DNA from: Sycon ciliatum
Taxonomy: Eukaryota > Porifera > Calcarea > Leucosolenida > Sycettidae
Direction: 5' to 3'
DNA length: 64,000 nucleotides
NCBI RefSeq assembly: GCF_964019385.1
Contig: NC_088654.1
Location: forward strand, 946,401-1,010,400
Shown here: one piece after another, positions 37,401-48,969 of the stretch
Numbering within the stretch: the first letter of the stretch is position 1
How the letters are laid out: each line of letters opens with the position of its first letter
Translations under genes and position numbers: made by a program
The notes under the pieces: model-generated
The model's input: the letters and a program-made list of their open reading frames with translations, nothing else
The model's database searches: none
Told to the model about the DNA's origin: nothing

Positions 37401-37935
37401 TGTTGTGCTGAGTCGAATGGTCTTGGTCCAAGGAAGCTGAGACGCTCCCCTTCTCCTTGATTTCCAATCTAATTCGCTCACTTCCACCGAAACTGGATGA
37501 CTGCGCCCTACTAGATGGGGATTTGTATGCAAAAGTCACTAAAAGCGGCGTTGAAGCCTTGAACCTTTGAGTTGAACCTTGGTGTGCACGTTGTAGCCTG
37601 TATGCATGTTGACCAGGTGAGTGGTATACGCATGAGCACTTGACCGCTTACTCACCTGTGTTCGATTGGGAATAAGGGTGGAAAGCTGCATCGCGTTCGG
37701 ACCAAACCCAGTCGACTCAGCGTCCACAAGACTATAGGATATCGACCAATCCCGGTCATGCGTGCTTTTATAAGAATGAAGCGGTGCTTTTAGTGACATT
37801 TTCCATACATACATCACCATCTAGTAGGGCACAGTCACCCAGTTTCGGTGAAAGTGCGCGAGTTCGATTGGAAATACAGGAGGAAGGGAGCGTCTCAGCT
37901 TACTCGGACCAAGACCATTCTCTGAGAATACCAAA
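37400..37935. mobile_element. Degenerate relative of the TTAA foldback element
   Basis: Inverted segments containing GTGCTGAGTCGAATGGTCTT (37406) and the opposite GGGCGCAGTCACCC/CCGAAACTGG motifs match the arms of the foldback at 41512-42372. It lacks the terminal AGGGGAAGTTAAGG and is more diverged. Like the intact copies it abuts LINE ORF2 C-terminal sequence. Confidence 0.75.
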
Positions 37936-38107
37936 GTATGTGAACACGTCGATCCCTACGATTTCACACTAAGTTTGCAGGTAAGTTCCCTTTGGGGTGT
38001 AAACCGACTAAGCAAAGCCCTTGAAAAGGTTTCTGAAGGCAAACTTGACATTTCCATAATAGCACCCGTACAAAATGGTCGAAAATCATTATATTTATGG
38101 TATGGTA

Positions 38108-38109
38108 TG

Positions 38110-38141
<32 letters not shown>

Positions 38142-38825
38142 TCTCCTTTATTCACTTCTTTCGAAGGCGATAAGCCAGACCCACCGGGAAATATTTCCAT
38201 GGGTGGGACAGCAAAAAGAAAGTGAAAAAACAAAAACAAAAATAAATAAATAAATAAAACCTAAAAACCAAAGGGACAAGAACTAGTTGAAGGAAGAGGA
38301 AGAAAGGAAAGAAACTCAATCCGAACTCCAACATCAAAACAATAATGAAGAATTTGCAGCGACAGGCAAAATACATCAACCAATGAAGGGAGTAGTAACA
38401 AAGGAAATATCAGTCTTTATCAGTCGTTATTCAAGTCTCTTAGCTATTGAACATGCAAACGCAGCAGAGGTGCATCTACATGTTAAGGATAGTTCTCAGT
38501 ATTTTAATCGAACCTTGTATAGCCTCCTGTTGCACAATAGCCAGGTCTCCTCCCTGCACAGTCCGAAGGCATTGAGGAGTCTCCCCCACCAAGCCTCCCA
38601 GGGCACCGACAACCACAGGGACCACGTCAACCTGGTTGAGGGACCAAATCCTCGAAATCTCCCGCTTCAAATCATAATATTTCGAGCGCTTTTCAGCCAT
38701 TTTCTTATTGATGTTGTTCTCACCAGGAACGCTGATGTCTATAATGTAGGCGATGCGCTCCTTGTCATCAACAAGGAGCAGATCGGGCCTGTTTGCTGAT
38801 TATTATTATTATTATTATTATTATT
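38108..38825 (-). pseudogene. RLE-type LINE 3' fragment within (AAT)n
   Basis: On the minus strand RPDLLLVDDKERIAYIIDIS, VPGENNINKKMAEKRSKYY, DLKREISRIW and VDVVPVVVGALGGL form the C-terminal domain of R2-group-like LINE proteins, with an R-P-D...D-I-S pattern resembling the restriction-like endonuclease core. The frame ends at 38476; the 3' UTR ends in GAATAAAGGAG followed by (AAT)n (plus strand 38108-38141). Its 5' truncation point also abuts (AAT)n (38801-38825). Flanking of a LINE by the same triplet repeat on both sides parallels the element at 1407. Confidence 0.75.
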
Positions 38826-39157
38826 TGTAAGAAAAGGGTTTGCTCCCCACACCGGAGCTCGCGCTATTCCGCCGACTTTACTTGACACTTGACTGACTCA
38901 CGACTGCCATCCAGAGCACAGGAGAAGTCCATCGAACCTTCGACTCGGCAAACCTGCAAGAAAGCACCACTCCCTGCTCAATACACAGTGTTTCGGGGAA
39001 TTCACCCCTCATCAGTTGAGCTTGAGTAGGCTGAGGAAGATTGTGCCTGAGGAGCACCACTTATATAGTGCTCTCCAGGCTGAAGTGAAGAAAGGAATGC
39101 GCTGCCACGAGGCAAGCAAAACTGAAAATGTGTTTGTTCTCTTTCGGGCATGCACAA
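38826..39157 (-). mobile_element. Penelope-like element remnant
   Basis: The minus strand carries a TATA-like CTATATAAG (about 39060), a complete hammerhead ribozyme (38976-39021), and conserved peptide-like pieces LMRGEFPETLC and AFLAGLPSRRFDGLLLCSG, which I associate with the terminal repeats of Penelope-like retroelements. Type I hammerheads with very short helix III are a documented feature of such elements. No GIY-YIG or RT domain remains. It joins (AAT)n at 38825. Confidence 0.7.
38976..39021 (-). ncRNA. Type I hammerhead ribozyme
   Basis: Read on the minus strand from 39021: helix I GCUCAA pairs perfectly with the final UUGAGC; the core CUGAUGA is present; helix II is GGGG/CCCC closed by UGAAUU; GAAA follows; helix III is three base pairs (A-U, C-G, A-U) closed by CUG; then the cleavage nucleotide A (GUA) precedes helix I's 3' strand. 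Every invariant core position is present, so self-cleavage is plausible. The predicted cut is between 38982 and 38981 on the minus strand. Confidence 0.9.
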
Positions 39158-39596
39158 CACACAGGACGGCGTGACTGGATAAACTGGACTCCTGGACTGT
39201 GAATAGGGGACTTGTAGAAAAAGGTGTACTCCTTACAGGGGATTGGGGCAGGATGAAGCTGATCAAAACTGAGTGGACTCCTGGACTCTGTATAGTGGAT
39301 TTTGGATCAATGGACTCTATATAGGGTGCTGGACATCATATAGTGCATGGACTCTATACTGAGTCGAACATATGTATATGTAGGACTCAGTATAGAGTCC
39401 ATGCACTATATGATGTCCAGCACCCTATATAGAGTGCATTGGTCCAAAATCCACTATACAGAGTCCAGGAGTCCACTCAGTTTTGATCAGCTTCATCCAG
39501 CCGCGCAATCCCCTATAAGGAGTACACTTTTTCTACAAGTCCCCTATTCACGGTCCAGGAGTCCAGTTCATCCAGTCACGGCATCCTGTGTACAGT
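39158..39596. mobile_element. Foldback element with GGACTC-rich arms
   Basis: Arms of roughly 190 bp: CACACAGGACGGCGTGACTG... at the left and its complement ending CAGTCACGGCATCCTGTGTA at the right, around a short centre near 39365. Motifs such as TATATAGAGTCC and GGTCCAAAATCCAC recur at 51.8-52.1 kb. No ORF and no clear target duplication. Confidence 0.85.
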
Positions 39597-39637
39597 GTAG
39601 GGAGTAGTAGGTATTTCCTACTCCTTTGTTTTAGCTA

Positions 39638-40507
39638 AGGCCGCGGTCACACCGAGCTCGATTCAGCCGTTCAGCCGAAACAAGCGCTTGTTTACGTCAC
39701 TATTACCATGGAAATGGCTGAAAAATGTCCTACAAGCGACTTTTAGCTGTGGCTGACTCTCAGCCGTTTTTTTCGGCTTGTTTCAGCCACAGCTTGTACA
39801 AGCGGCTGAAAGCCGAAATTCAAAAAAATTGAGTGCGCTTGGAGCTCCGGAGCACACCATGTAGCTAGTTGACATGATGAACTGATATTGATGTTCTTTC
39901 TTGTGTCCGTGGAACCTATCCCTGTGCCTTTGGTTTTGACCGTGAGTCTGTCTACCCCAACTACACTGTATTCAGTTTGATTTGGATTTTGTCCGACGAC
40001 CATGGATTTCTGCCGCTGTGCCTCTAGACTGCTGCGTAGATTGTTGGAGCTGTGGTTTGAGGCCAAGACAAGGCACCACACTCACGACCGAATTCATGAA
40101 GAAAGCGGGGTACGAAGAAGAGAGTGGATTGCAACTGAGTTCAATAAAGGCAACCGGCGGGGCAGAAAGCTCGACATCAGGAAACACCACCCGAGCCATC
40201 GCGTCCATGCACACCGAACAAATAAAAGGAGCACGACTTCGCAATTCAGAATCCGGGTTTCCTTTGCTTCTTCATCAAAACTGAACACTAGAACAAGTAC
40301 AGTTTTAGATCGCGAACGTTCTGCTCTCCAGTTTCTTGCAAACATTGGTGTGTTTCGAGATATTCAAAATTTGGCGGGTAAGAAAAACAAGCCATTCAAG
40401 CTTTGCACTCAAAGTCTGGTGTGACCGCGTCACAGGGATCACGCAAGCCAGCTGAGAGCCAGCGATAACAAGCCCAAAGTGGCTTGTTTCGGTGTGACCG
40501 GGGCCTA
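39638..40507. mobile_element. Terminal foldback/MITE, arm 1 copy
   Basis: Ends AGGCCGCGGTCACACC and GGTGTGACCGGGGCCT are inverted repeats; the interior also has CAGCCG/CGGCTG-rich inverted segments. On its right is BEL integrase sequence, on its left unrelated DNA. The interior open frames (up to 140 codons) match nothing I know. Confidence 0.8.
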
Positions 40508-40689
40508 AGCCTTGTAGCGGCGGCATGTAACACATCGCTGAGTAATGTTGCGTAGCGCTCGTCGACCACCGATAATCCAGAATTTCTGACGGATGAAGGA
40601 CAAGACTCCTTCTACACCTTGGTGCATCCTTTCAACATGCTTTTTCTCCAACAGCAACTCGGTCAGATGATGTTTGCCTAACAGGACTG
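40508..40689 (-). pseudogene. BEL/Pao integrase zinc-finger fragment, arm 1
   Basis: Complement of 62628-62809: HHLTELLLEKKHVERMHQG ... CVTC is the H2C2 finger. It ends at the foldback, and no integrase catalytic core follows in this arm. Confidence 0.88.
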
Positions 40690-40700
40690 GGTGCTTGGCT

Positions 40701-40750
40701 CCTGACTGCGAATCAGGAGATTCCAGGTTCGTATCCTGGCGTGGTCGCCA
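40701..40750 (+). other. tRNA-Arg 3' fragment (nt 27-76) as primer-binding-site extension, arm 1
   Basis: Sense-oriented copy of the anticodon arm, variable loop, T arm, 3' acceptor strand and CCA of a tRNA-Arg. The 5' acceptor and D arm are absent, so it cannot be a tRNA gene. It is the complement of the PBS region at 62567-62616. Confidence 0.88.
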
Positions 40751-40752
40751 AA

Positions 40753-41091
40753 TGTTGTGAACCCTCTAAGATTCTCTAAATTGTCAGGATCGTACGACCA
40801 CACGGCACGAGGACAACACTTTTCCTTTAGACAGTATATTTCACTTCATCGAATAATTAACAATGAACACTAATAACATCAGCTATTTATAGCATGCAAA
40901 ACAGCGTACATGCAAAACATACGCATATAAAACTGGACATAACAGCGTATACAGCAAAACGCACACAACGCATATAGCGTATGCCATGCAGCAACATCAG
41001 CGGTACGGCGGAGTCGAAATACAACATTTCACCGAATACCATGCCATAAGCGCGAAGGCCTTTCCCAATTGAGAACTGGTGGTTTACAACA
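40753..41091 (-). mobile_element. BEL/Pao LTR, arm 1 copy
   Basis: 339 bp, complement of 62226-62564. It reads TGTTGTGAACCC...TTTACAACA on the plus strand. Confidence 0.92.
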
Positions 41092-41205
41092 CCAGCCATG
41101 GCAAAAAAGAAGAAGAAGAAAAAAGAAGAAAGAAAAACAAGTGCAAATCAGAACAACAACAATAAAAGAAGAGATTGGGCTGCAAGTCAAGTTGTATTAT
41201 TAGGT

Positions 41206-44200
41206 TTACGGGAAATGGTCCGAGAGATCACGAACAAAGGCAGAAATGTTTTCACATGATTGCATTTTTTGGGGAAGCGAGTCCCAGAGACAATAGCTAA
41301 TGAAAACAGGCGAGCGACTCATTGAGTTATTTCTTGAAATAGGGAATCTAAATTTATTACGACTTGACGAAGAGGAGTTAAACCAGTTAACTGCATTTTG
41401 AATATGCATTGGGGCCTTCAGCAGTTTGATCTGATGGATAAATCTACAGCAGAGTCTGTTAATTATGGTTTGTAAAGGACAGGTTTTGCAATGAGAATAC
41501 AGAATTGTTAAAGGGGAAGTTAAGGCAAAAATTAAAATTTCACCAGTTGTAGTCATCGGGGTGCTGAGTCGAATGGTCTTGGTCCGAGAAAGCTGAGACG
41601 CTCCCTTCCTACTTGAATCCCAATCGAACTCGCGCACTCCCACCGAAACTGGGTGACTGCGCCCTACTAGATGGGGATTTGTATGCAAAATGTCACTAAA
41701 AGCGCCATTTCGTTCTTATAAAAGCACGGATGACCGCGATTGGCCCATATGTTGTAGTCTTTTGGACGCTGAGTCGACTGGTTTTGGTCCGAAAAGGCTG
41801 CGATGCAGCGTTCCTCCTTTATTCCCAATCGAACATGGTTGAACAAGCGGTCACGTGCTCCTGCGTACACCAGTCAGCGGGTCACCGTGCCTGCAGGGTA
41901 CAACTTACTAGCCTGTTTGACCTTTTTTGGGTGCAGTCCTGTCACTCGAGTTGAACTCGAGTTGAACCTTGGTGTGAAAGTTGTCGCCTGCTGGCGGTGT
42001 GACCGGGTGATTTGGGCACCCAGGAGCACGTGACCACTTGTTCAACCATGTTTGATTGGGAATAAAGGAGGAACGCTGCATCGCAGCCTTTTCGAACCAA
42101 AACCAGTCGATTCAGCGTCCAAAAGACTACAATATATGGGCCAATCGCGGTCATCCGTGCTTTTATAAGAACGAAACGGTGCTTTTAGTGACATTTTGCA
42201 TACAATTCCCCATCTAGTAGGGCGCAGTCACCCAGTTTCGGTGGAAGTGCGCGAGTTCGTTTGGGATTCAAGCAGGAAGGAAGCGTCTCAGCTTTCTCGG
42301 ACCAAGACCATTCGACTCAGCACCCCGAAAACTACAACTGGTGAAATTTTAATTTTTGCCTTAACTTCCCCTTTAATGGGGTGTCAAGTGGTAAGCGAAA
42401 TATCGCTCTCAAAATCCTGCGATGCATTAGTTCAAGCCGCGGAAGCATTCCTGCTCCAACACTGCACCACACAATGCTACAGTATAAAATGATGGGTAAG
42501 ATATAGGAGGCGTAGAAAGCCCGACGACATACTAGTGGTAAATGGCTCATGTGACTGTATAGAAGACCAACAGTGGAACTTGTTCGGTGCTCGAGATACT
42601 CCAGATGGTGGGCCTGAGCCAAAGATGACTCCAAGGTGTTTGTGGTGGCTAACAGTTGGGATGGGCGTCCGGTCGTCAGGGAAGTGGAATAGGTACTGGT
42701 CGATGTAGGAAAGATCGGAACGCGGTTGAGGTGGAATGCACAATATGACAGTCTATCCAGCATTCGGTCGAAGTTTCCAGAGATGCATCCATTCAACCAC
42801 TGAGCAAATTTCCGACTGCAAAGAATTACACGCCATGGGCAGGGCAAGTTTAGATGCCACAAGGGTAGTATCATCGGCGTACAGGGAGGTATTTGGAACA
42901 CGAGTTTTAAAAGTCATTTACATAGAGCAAGAAGAGAAGAGGCCCGAGTATTGAGCCCTGTGGCACACCGGAACATACTTCGAGCGGTTGGGACAGCGAG
43001 CCTGACACCCTGACCTGTTGGATCCGGAAGGATAGGTAGCTTTCGAGCCACCGCAGAACATTGCCACCGATGTTAAAGGAGGCGACTTTGGCCAACAAAC
43101 CACGGTGCCACACTGTATTAAAGGCCTTTGATAGGTCGAAGAAACAAACTAGGCTAAAGTTGTGCTGATGTCTGCGTTTCAACAGGTTCTGAGTAAAGCG
43201 TGCAAGTTGCCACGCGGTAGAATCTCCTTTGCGGAATCCAGACTGGGCTGGAGATAGTAGAGGATTTACATGGGCATACAATTGGTCGTACATGACGCGC
43301 TCACACAGTTTAGATATTGCAGAAAGGAGGGATATAGGACGGTAATTTGTTGGATCGGATTTGCTGCCCTTATTTTTGTAAATGGGGACAACAACGGAGC
43401 GTTTCCAGACAGATGGAAAAACACGAGATGAGAAGGACAGATTAAAAATTAAACTCAGTGGATCGCAGATTGACGGACCAAGGATCTTTAGTAGTTCGTT
43501 TGTGATACCATCCAGGCCAGCTGCCTTGCGCAGCTTGAGGCGTTTGATGTACTTGGCAACGCTGGTAGGAGTTGTTCTAATGTCTGTGAAGAAGGAGGTG
43601 CTATCAGCATCAGCAATGGGCGGGATAGTCCACTCTGGATTGTTGGAGGTGCCAAATGCTACGAACTGCTTGTTGAAAACATTTGCAATGTCAGAAGGTG
43701 ACGTAAACGTTTCATCCTGAACAGTTAGTTGCTTAGTGGGCTGTCGCTGGCTGGGTGGTGAACGTAATGATCGGATAACAGTATGTAGCGTTGGCCGTGA
43801 TGTTGGCGTTGTGGCATGTGAGTGCAGTGTAAGGGAGTTAGCGTAAGCACGGTGCTCTGAGCGGGGGAGAAGGCGGGTGGTGTTCCGTTCTGTCTTGTAT
43901 CTGGCCTGATTTGCGGGTGTTGGGAATTTTTTGTACGGACTGAATGCATCACGCTTGCGTTTGATCTGAGCTCGCAGGGCTGGTGTCAGCCAGGGAGGTT
44001 GGGAAAATTGTGGGCGATTGGATGGCTGTCGGATGCAGCGCATAGGAACGTTCGACGATATTATGTTCATCAGTATATGGTTAAGTAAGTCCACTGAATG
44101 GGATGGGTTACCAAGAGGAATTTGGAGCTCGCTGAACCAATCGATAGTCGATAAGCACTGGCCAACGAGGGACCACTCTTCGTAGGCTCTGAGGGATGTA

Positions 44201-45273
44201 TCGAATGAAGAAAAGTTGAACTGACTTGGTTTGTCTGGGATGGCAACACTTCGTGTGTCTCGCTGACCTTGTAATTGGAGTCTGGCGGGGACAATGTCGT
44301 GGTCGGAGGTACCCAGCGGTGCGGCAGTTGAGAGGTTAGAAAGAAGTAGTGGGTGGTTGGTTATAACCAGGTCTAACGCACTGGCATGACCACTGTGTTG
44401 GGAGTAATGCGTGGGAAAGGTAACGAGCTGTGATAGGGAGAGCATTTGAAGCAGACAAAGCAGTTGATGACCAACCGCATCTGTGGTCGATCCATACCAT
44501 TCCGAGCAACGAGCGTTGAAGTCCCCAGAGACGAGAAGCATGGAATCGGGCATAGATAAGCGTTGCAAGATGGATTGAAATTGAGTAAGGAAATTATCGG
44601 TTTGGCGGTGTGTCAATGATGGCAGCCTATACACCGGTCCTAAATAGAGTTTGGTGAGCTGAGAGTTGGAAGATAGGGTAAATTCAACCCACGCTGCCTC
44701 CAGATCGGGAAGGTGCAGGTCAGTCCGGTGACGGACTTTAATAAATATTCCAGTGCGGACTAAAATAGCCACCCCACCGTAGCCCCGGAAATCATTCCTG
44801 TTGTGCCGGTTTTCCTGTGTTGGCCGGTCCCTGCGGTAACAGTCATAGCCAGGAACTGTGAGAGGCTGGCTTGCGGATAGCCATGTTTCTGTGAGACAGA
44901 CAACTAGGGGGTTGTATGTCATAAGAAAATCCGCGAGATCGGCCAGTTTGTTATTTATGGAGCGAGCATTTATTGTGGCTACAGTATAGTCGAATAGATC
45001 AGCATTTGCGTGTGAAGTTGTGTGCGTGGTTGTGGGTGCAAGACGGAAAGGTGGAGCCAATGGGTTGAGTGTTAAACTCATTGTTTCTCGTCTGTTGAGT
45101 AGCGACGCTGGTCTACACTGCCTAAAGTGCGATCATCATCGGATTTAAATTTCCAGGGTCGGGCAGAGACGTTTGACGGCCAGAAGTCGGGTTTGCTGAC
45201 TGTATCCATGTCCTTTGCGTCTATCAGCACATGTGCAAAAGCGGCAATGCGTGCACATGCTACGAGATTGAGT
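41206..45273 (-). pseudogene. LINE, arm 1 copy (5'-truncated, foldback-interrupted)
   Basis: Complement of the arm 2 LINE (58044-62111). EN-RT frame 45081-42907, frameshifted YADDTT region to about 42373, foldback insertion 41512-42372, C-terminus 41507-41206. It differs from arm 2 at only a few residues (for example RNTTRLLPRS versus RNNTRLLSRS, LSQPLEV versus LSQTLEV). The (AAT)n at 45275-45296 marks its 5' junction. Shared lesions show it was dead before the duplication. Confidence 0.9.
41512..42372. mobile_element. TTAA-flanked foldback element, arm 1 copy
   Basis: 861 bp, ends AGGGGAAGTTAAGGC and its complement, TTAA duplicated on both sides (41508-41511 and 42373-42376). Arms of over 400 bp and a short centre; no transposase. 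Inserted in the LINE ORF2 C-terminus. Confidence 0.9.
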
Positions 45274-45708
45274 TTAATAATAATAATAATAAAAAACAAT
45301 GACCTTGATCCTGCAATGCAGTACAATGCGGTATAGGCTAAAGCATAATACTAGAATTACAAGGATATGTCGTACATGAAGAGAAACTATTGCGTGGAGA
45401 ACACGATCAATAGATTGTAGACCTCCTAACCGGTCTATGATCTACACATATACACGAGGTCCCTTGTTGTAATATATTTATACCTCTCCATGCGCAAGCT
45501 CAAGGGCAAAAAGGAGTGAATATAGCTTTAGGGAAAGAAAGCTATAATTATTCACTCCTTTTTAGAGAAAGAAGGCTATATTCACTCCTTTTTAGAGAAC
45601 GAAAGCACCTTAGTGGTGTATACACCTCCTTAGTGGTGTATATTGAACAGTTTATATGGTAATTTATAAACTTCATGGGAGATCTGGTATATGAGTGTGG
45701 GTTTATAT

Positions 45709-46117
45709 TAGGGCTCAAACGGTCACGGTTTTACCCCTGACGGTTAACTGCTAAGCTAACGGTCGGTTAACCGGTTATAACCTATAAGCCACGGCAATCC
45801 TGCGGACTCGTTTTTAACCGTATATTTGACTATACTCATTCAAAAAATGTAAACTATTCAGTACAACGCACACTTGTACATTCTCTTGCATGCTCATTCA
45901 TACATACTCTCACACCAAGAGACCAGATATGACCGAGTTGACAGCCCAGAAATTGCGTACGCGTGCGACAGCCCGCGAAAGTGCACACTTTGCAACGACC
46001 TGATACTTGAAAAATTGACTGAAAGGTTACTGCGTTAACCGTTATCTTTATCGGTTAACCGTTAATTCTTCGTAACCGGTCTGCAACCGGTTAATCGGAC
46101 TAATCGTTTGAGCCCTA
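45709..46117. mobile_element. hAT-type MITE, arm 1 copy
   Basis: 409 bp, TAGGGCTCAAACG ends, 8-bp duplication GTTTATAT (45701-45708 and 46118-46125). Interior rich in GGTTAACCG. Confidence 0.93.
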
Positions 46118-46766
46118 GTTTATATGGAGTGAGGTATAATTCTCGATATACACGAGGTCCCTTGTTATAATATATTTATAACTCTCCATGCGCAAGCTCA
46201 AGAGCAAAAAGGAGTGCATATGGCTTTCTTTCTCTAGAAAAGAGTGAATATAGCTTTAGAGAAAGAAAGCTTTATTCAAATAATCTACGTGGAGATAATA
46301 ATTTTAATTTAATCATAGCTATGAATAGGATGAAGGCCGCATACATCGTTACTTGTTTGACATAATTATGTCCAACAGTTGAAAGTCCTTGAGGCAGTTT
46401 GTATACGTATTCATAAGTCTGTTTTGTGCAAGCAGTGCGAGCACGTTGTTGCACTGAAGTTGACACTTCGTTCAGTGCCTTCTCACCTTTGGTAACGTAA
46501 TGTTGTTGCCTTTTTGCGTTTCCTCTAGTGGTTTTATTGCATTTGTATCTTGATGTTATTTCGAACACCTTTCTCTTTAGAAATGTAAAGGACATATGGA
46601 TACGAGTAACTCTCCATCACTGCAACTGGATACTATATACAGTCAGAAAGTGCAATAACTAGGCACAAAACTGACAGAGTACTGAGACATTCAACGTCCT
46701 GACACCAAGCTTAAACACATCTCCGTAGCGCTAACCGACATCCTTCCAACTTGGAAGGTTGAAGGT

Positions 46767-47351
46767 TATGGAAAGACCAAAGAGGGGAAGGCAAGCGTGA
46801 CGAAACGAGCAAAAGCTACAGTCCCAACGGAACAAAGAATGTCGATTGTTACTGGACGATGACGAGACCAGTGCGATACTTGACAAAGCATATCTCTCGT
46901 AACTCGTATCAATTATGTTCTTTTCCTTTCTATATATATTTAGGGCTCAACATCCGAGTTTCACATTTCTAATTACAGTACTTAACTTCAGTTTCTCTGG
47001 TTGTATCCTTTAGTTTCGTATTTTTTCCCACTGATAATAGGAACAAGAAAATCGATTCTGGGTTTTCAATATTATTTTGTTATAAAATACACAGTACTTA
47101 TGTCAAACAAGTAACGTAGTTGCGTGATGTCTGCGGCCTTCATCCTATTCATAGCTATATTAAAGCTATATTCACTCCTTTTTTAGAGAAAGACAGCTAT
47201 ATTTACTTCTTTTTAGAGAAAGAAAGCTCCTCAGGGGATTTTTTGATGGTTTTCCTCAGTGGTGTATATACCTTCTTAGTGGTATATAACAGTGGTATAT
47301 AACCTAACCAGTTGATTATATGGGAAATATAAACCTGTATACAAACCGACG
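46767..47351. other. Inner spacer, left end
   Basis: Contains a diverged extra copy (about 47100-47245) of arm sequence: GTCAAACAAGTAACG, GCGGCCTTCATCCTATTCAT and AAAGCTATATTCACTCC blocks, in the orientation of arm 2. No gene. Confidence 0.6.
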
Positions 47352-47437
47352 CGAAGCCGAGGTTTGTATCTTGGTTTATATTTCCCATATATTGGTTTAT
47401 ATTTCCCATATAAACCAAGATACAAACCTCGGCTTCG
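47352..47437. other. Perfect 29-bp-arm palindrome
   Basis: Arms 47352-47380 and 47409-47437 (CGAAGCCGAGGTTTGTATCT...) are exact complements around a 28-nt AT-rich centre. Likely a small foldback/MITE end product. Confidence 0.9.
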
Positions 47438-48582
47438 CCTCCTATTCCATTATCGTTGTCTGATGATTGGTTCAGCCATGAAACTCTGAGTCACAACGGA
47501 ATTAATGTGCCAAGGTTTTCATTGTGTGCCTTTGTATATTTCCCATATAATCAACTGGGTAGGTTACATTATGCTTATACTGAGCTGATATACAAACTCC
47601 CCTCTCCCCCACAAAGGTAGAGATTGGAATTCCAACCCACAACCATGGATCGACGAGTCTTCCTTTCACCAACCTGTGCGGAGCAAGTACAAGACTACCA
47701 CTGACTCCGTGCAGTGCATGCAGTGCAGTACATGTACCATCATCCATCACACACTCTTTGTGACTTCAGTTTAGTGCTAGTTACATCGGAAGTAACAGCT
47801 ATGCGCCAAGTAAGTTAGTTTGAACCTCACAGTGCTAGTGACCGTTACCGCGCGCAGATCTCACAGCGGGCTCTGTAAAAGAACCGTTTGTTCATTAGAG
47901 ACATAGAGTTCGTCTCCTTTCTAAAGTAAGAGTAAAATGAATCAGCACGAGCCTGTTGAATCGACTCCCAAACGTTTCTTTGGTTCTTCTGAGGACGACC
48001 ACGAATTAAGATGCCATTATTCAAGCAGCAGTTTCCAAGAACACTGACAGTGCCACGGATTATGGCTGCGCATGTTCCGTCCGCTCTGCGAGGGACGCGG
48101 AAAGGAGAACATCGATTGGAAAACCGTCTGGAGTAAAGTTCCGTCGCCCCTGCTATCTGCATTCGATGTCGATGCAAAAACGCAGGAGGGCTCGCTTTCT
48201 CCAAGAATTGTCTCAAAGTAGCGGCACGCGGGGCTCTTCAGCCGCACATGTCGAGTGCTGCCCTTGACAGACGAAGTGCTGAAACAGCGAAAGAAGGACA
48301 GCCTCGAACGTCAGGTGCAGCACAAGGCACCTGTTACACGATCATTTTAGCGATATCGACGACACCTATGGCAACGACGCAGTAAAACTTACCTATTACG
48401 AATGCTTCTATCTGATGTTGCGCTTTGTCTTCGTGGAGGCGAAATGTAAGCCTCCATCAAAAAGGACGACGTTGTATTCTTCATCGTTGACATGAAAGAG
48501 ATCCTGAGGTTGGGACCGTCGTGCATGTCGAAAAACCATCAAGGCGGACTGCGGGTCGCTAGTGTGATCCTAAAAAAAAGGA
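47438..48582. other. No recognisable gene
   Basis: A minus-strand frame of 123 codons (48216-47845) is open and fairly basic, but I recognise no domain and see no supporting splice or polyadenylation signals. Confidence 0.35.
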
Positions 48583-48640
48583 GTTTATATACCAGTTTAT
48601 ACACCAGTTTATATACCAGTTTATATACCAGTTTATATTC
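48583..48640. repeat. 12-bp tandem repeat (GTTTATATACCA)
   Basis: Four to five copies of a GTTTATATACCA-type unit, one reading GTTTATACACCA. Confidence 0.88.
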
Positions 48641-48796
48641 TCGTCATCGAAGTACCTGTTATAAAAAAATATGCAAAATACAAGTCTGGAGTGTTGTGTG
48701 GGGAGAGACGGGAGTTTGTATACAAGCTCAGTATAAACATCCTTAGTGGTGTATATTGAACAGTGTTTGTATAGAATAAACACCGATGTCGTAGTG

Positions 48797-48873
48797 TTTA
48801 TGGGAATATAAACACTGCTTTAAAACCGAGGCGTAGCCGAGGTTTTTATAAACAGTGTTTATATTCCCATAAA
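48797..48873. other. Perfect 21-bp-arm palindrome
   Basis: TTTATGGGAATATAAACACT(G) at 48797-48817 pairs exactly with 48853-48873; the 35-nt centre contains GAGGCGTAGCCGAGG. Same GGGAATATAAAC vocabulary as the palindrome at 47.35 kb. Confidence 0.9.
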
Positions 48874-48969
48874 AACAAGACAGAGGTGTTTATTCTATTT
48901 ATACTTAGCTTCGGTTTTGGCCTGAAATACTGGTCCGAAATAGCTATTTTAGTATCCCAGTATACTATA

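Larger units (their letters stand above)
39638..46766 (+). repeat. Arm 1 of a giant inverted duplication (7,129 bp)
   Basis: The complement of 56552-63685 with a handful of substitutions and a few small indels (paired features drift by only 6 bp over 7.1 kb). Order from outside in: terminal foldback, BEL integrase zinc finger, tRNA-like PBS, LTR, LINE with inserted TTAA foldback, hAT MITE, dispersed repeat. The outer boundary falls at the end of the terminal foldback and the inner one at the palindrome CCTTCCAACTTGGAAGG. This suggests repeat-mediated rearrangement, although an assembly artefact must be excluded. Confidence 0.95.

Noticed and set aside
39982-40424. Overlapping open frames inside the terminal foldback
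   Set aside because: Different frames of the same non-autonomous repeat, with no transposase motif; mirrored in arm 2 with frameshifts.
40690-40750. A functional tRNA-Arg gene
   Set aside because: The acceptor 5' strand and D arm are missing, CCA is encoded, A58 is absent, and it lies exactly at the PBS of an LTR element.
46272-46595. 107-codon protein in the arms
   Set aside because: Not recognised, identical only because the arms are duplicates, and the diverged spacer copy does not preserve the frame.
47845-48216. Minus-strand 123-codon frame in the spacer
   Set aside because: No recognised domain, no splice or poly(A) context; could be chance in GC-richer DNA.
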